DNA from: an uncultured Oscillospiraceae bacterium
GTDB lineage: Bacteria; Bacillota; Clostridia; Oscillospirales; Acutalibacteraceae
Reading direction: 5' to 3'
Length of the DNA: 5,783 nt
Assembly (NCBI GenBank): GCA_900543305.1
Contig: UQQZ01000117.1
Location: 1 to 5,783 of the forward strand
The notes beneath the pieces were generated by a model, which was not told the origin of the DNA, did no database searches, and saw nothing but the letters and a program-made list of their open reading frames with translations. Positions 5,339 to 5,783 of this stretch are shown here, one piece after another. The translations under genes and the position numbers were made by a program. How positions within the stretch are numbered: the stretch's first letter is position 1; every line of letters starts with the position of its first letter.

Positions 5339-5783
5339 ATGAAGTATTTGTGTTTTTTTTTAATATCCATGCTCCTGCTTTCATGTTCCCGACAAAAGAG
5401 GGCAGAAACATTGTTCAGGGGCATACAGTCGGACGATTACATCTCTGAATCTTTTCATGAGGTTGCTGTTTCGGCAGGAAAAAATATCACTATTCATGCT
5501 GGTGAGTTTAACTCTGAGGGCTATTGCCTAATGCATGAATTATTTGATACGGTGATTGCTGTCCGATTGGAAACTACCGAAGAATCTTTGGTAGGGGTTG
5601 TTGATAAAGTCATTGTCGTAGACAGCTGTATGTATGTACTTGATAAGTTCAAGACCAAATCAGTAAAGCGTTTTACATTGGAAGGGAAATATCTGAATGT
5701 TATTGGGCAGTATGGGGAAGGTCCTGAGATGCAAAGGGAAGTGACTGACTTTTGTATCTCTGAAAACGAAGTTTTGATTTTAG
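5339..5783 (+). CDS. 6-bladed beta-propeller lipoprotein, Bacteroidota type (3' end outside window)
   Basis: 148 codons are present. MKYLCFFLISMLLLSC is a clear lipoprotein signal with lipobox LLSC and the lipidated Cys at residue 16. A linker of about 50 residues follows, then the characteristic start of the propeller family: FDTVIAVRLETTEESLVG, then a blade with VDKVIVVDSCMYVLDK, then FKTKSVKRFTLEGKYLNVIGQYGEGP, which matches the family pattern (LD...KS...FD.NGKF...IG..GqGP). The family is of unknown function, found mostly in Bacteroides and Parabacteroides, and likely anchored in the cell envelope. No Shine-Dalgarno precedes ATG 5339, as usual in that phylum. It starts one base after the preceding stop, so the two are probably co-transcribed. 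The low GC and codon use differ from the left part of the window. Confidence 0.85.
   Translation, partial: MKYLCFFLISMLLLSCSRQKRAETLFRGIQSDDYISESFHEVAVSAGKNITIHAGEFNSEGYCLMHELFDTVIAVRLETTEESLVGVVDKVIVVDSCMYVLDKFKTKSVKRFTLEGKYLNVIGQYGEGPEMQREVTDFCISENEVLIL

Noticed and set aside
5200..5424. A 74-codon minus-strand frame near the junction
   Set aside because: It lies opposite two better supported plus-strand frames and has no recognisable features.
1..5783. CRISPR array, tRNA, rRNA or insertion sequence
   Set aside because: No regularly spaced repeats, cloverleaf, or transposase-like sequence was seen on either strand.

Overview
The window appears to be two unrelated pieces of DNA joined near position 5130-5160. 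Positions 1 to about 5130 are moderately GC-rich, have strong AGGAGG-type ribosome binding sites and tight ATGA gene overlaps, and encode anaerobe-type iron-sulfur flavoproteins. This suggests an anaerobic Bacillota member, perhaps of the Negativicutes (Acidaminococcaceae-like); that placement is an inference without a database search. From about 5150 to the end the DNA is AT-richer, lacks Shine-Dalgarno sequences, and encodes a lipoprotein of the 6-bladed beta-propeller type common in gut Bacteroidota. No mobile element or repeat marks the join, and it cuts through a gene, so a metagenome assembly chimera is the simplest reading.

Left part, minus strand (3785 to 1): a two-gene operon for a soluble electron-transfer enzyme. 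The upstream gene (706 aa) fuses a [2Fe-2S]/NuoG-like iron-sulfur head to a GltD-like NAD(P)H:FAD module. The downstream gene (running off the left edge) fuses a NuoF-derived region, a two-cluster ferredoxin domain, a variable linker and the start of an FAD-dependent oxidoreductase. Together they look like a pyridine-nucleotide-driven flavin reductase whose final substrate cannot be told because the catalytic domain is cut off. In the leader of this operon lies a frameshifted, shrunken remnant of a flavodoxin-like FMN reductase gene and a 20-codon ORF that overlaps the operon's first start codon.

Centre: a TetR-family regulator gene runs divergently. A perfect 7-bp inverted repeat overlaps an extended -10 promoter between the two units and is a candidate operator. 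The regulator gene ends in an intrinsic terminator.

Right of it: a strong sigma-A promoter and a short leader with a long terminator hairpin precede a MATE-family efflux gene, which suggests control by transcription attenuation. Only about 120 codons of the transporter are present before the join. After the join come the C-terminal part of a small Cys-containing protein (NVEALA-like by context) and the first 148 codons of the Bacteroidota lipoprotein, one base apart.
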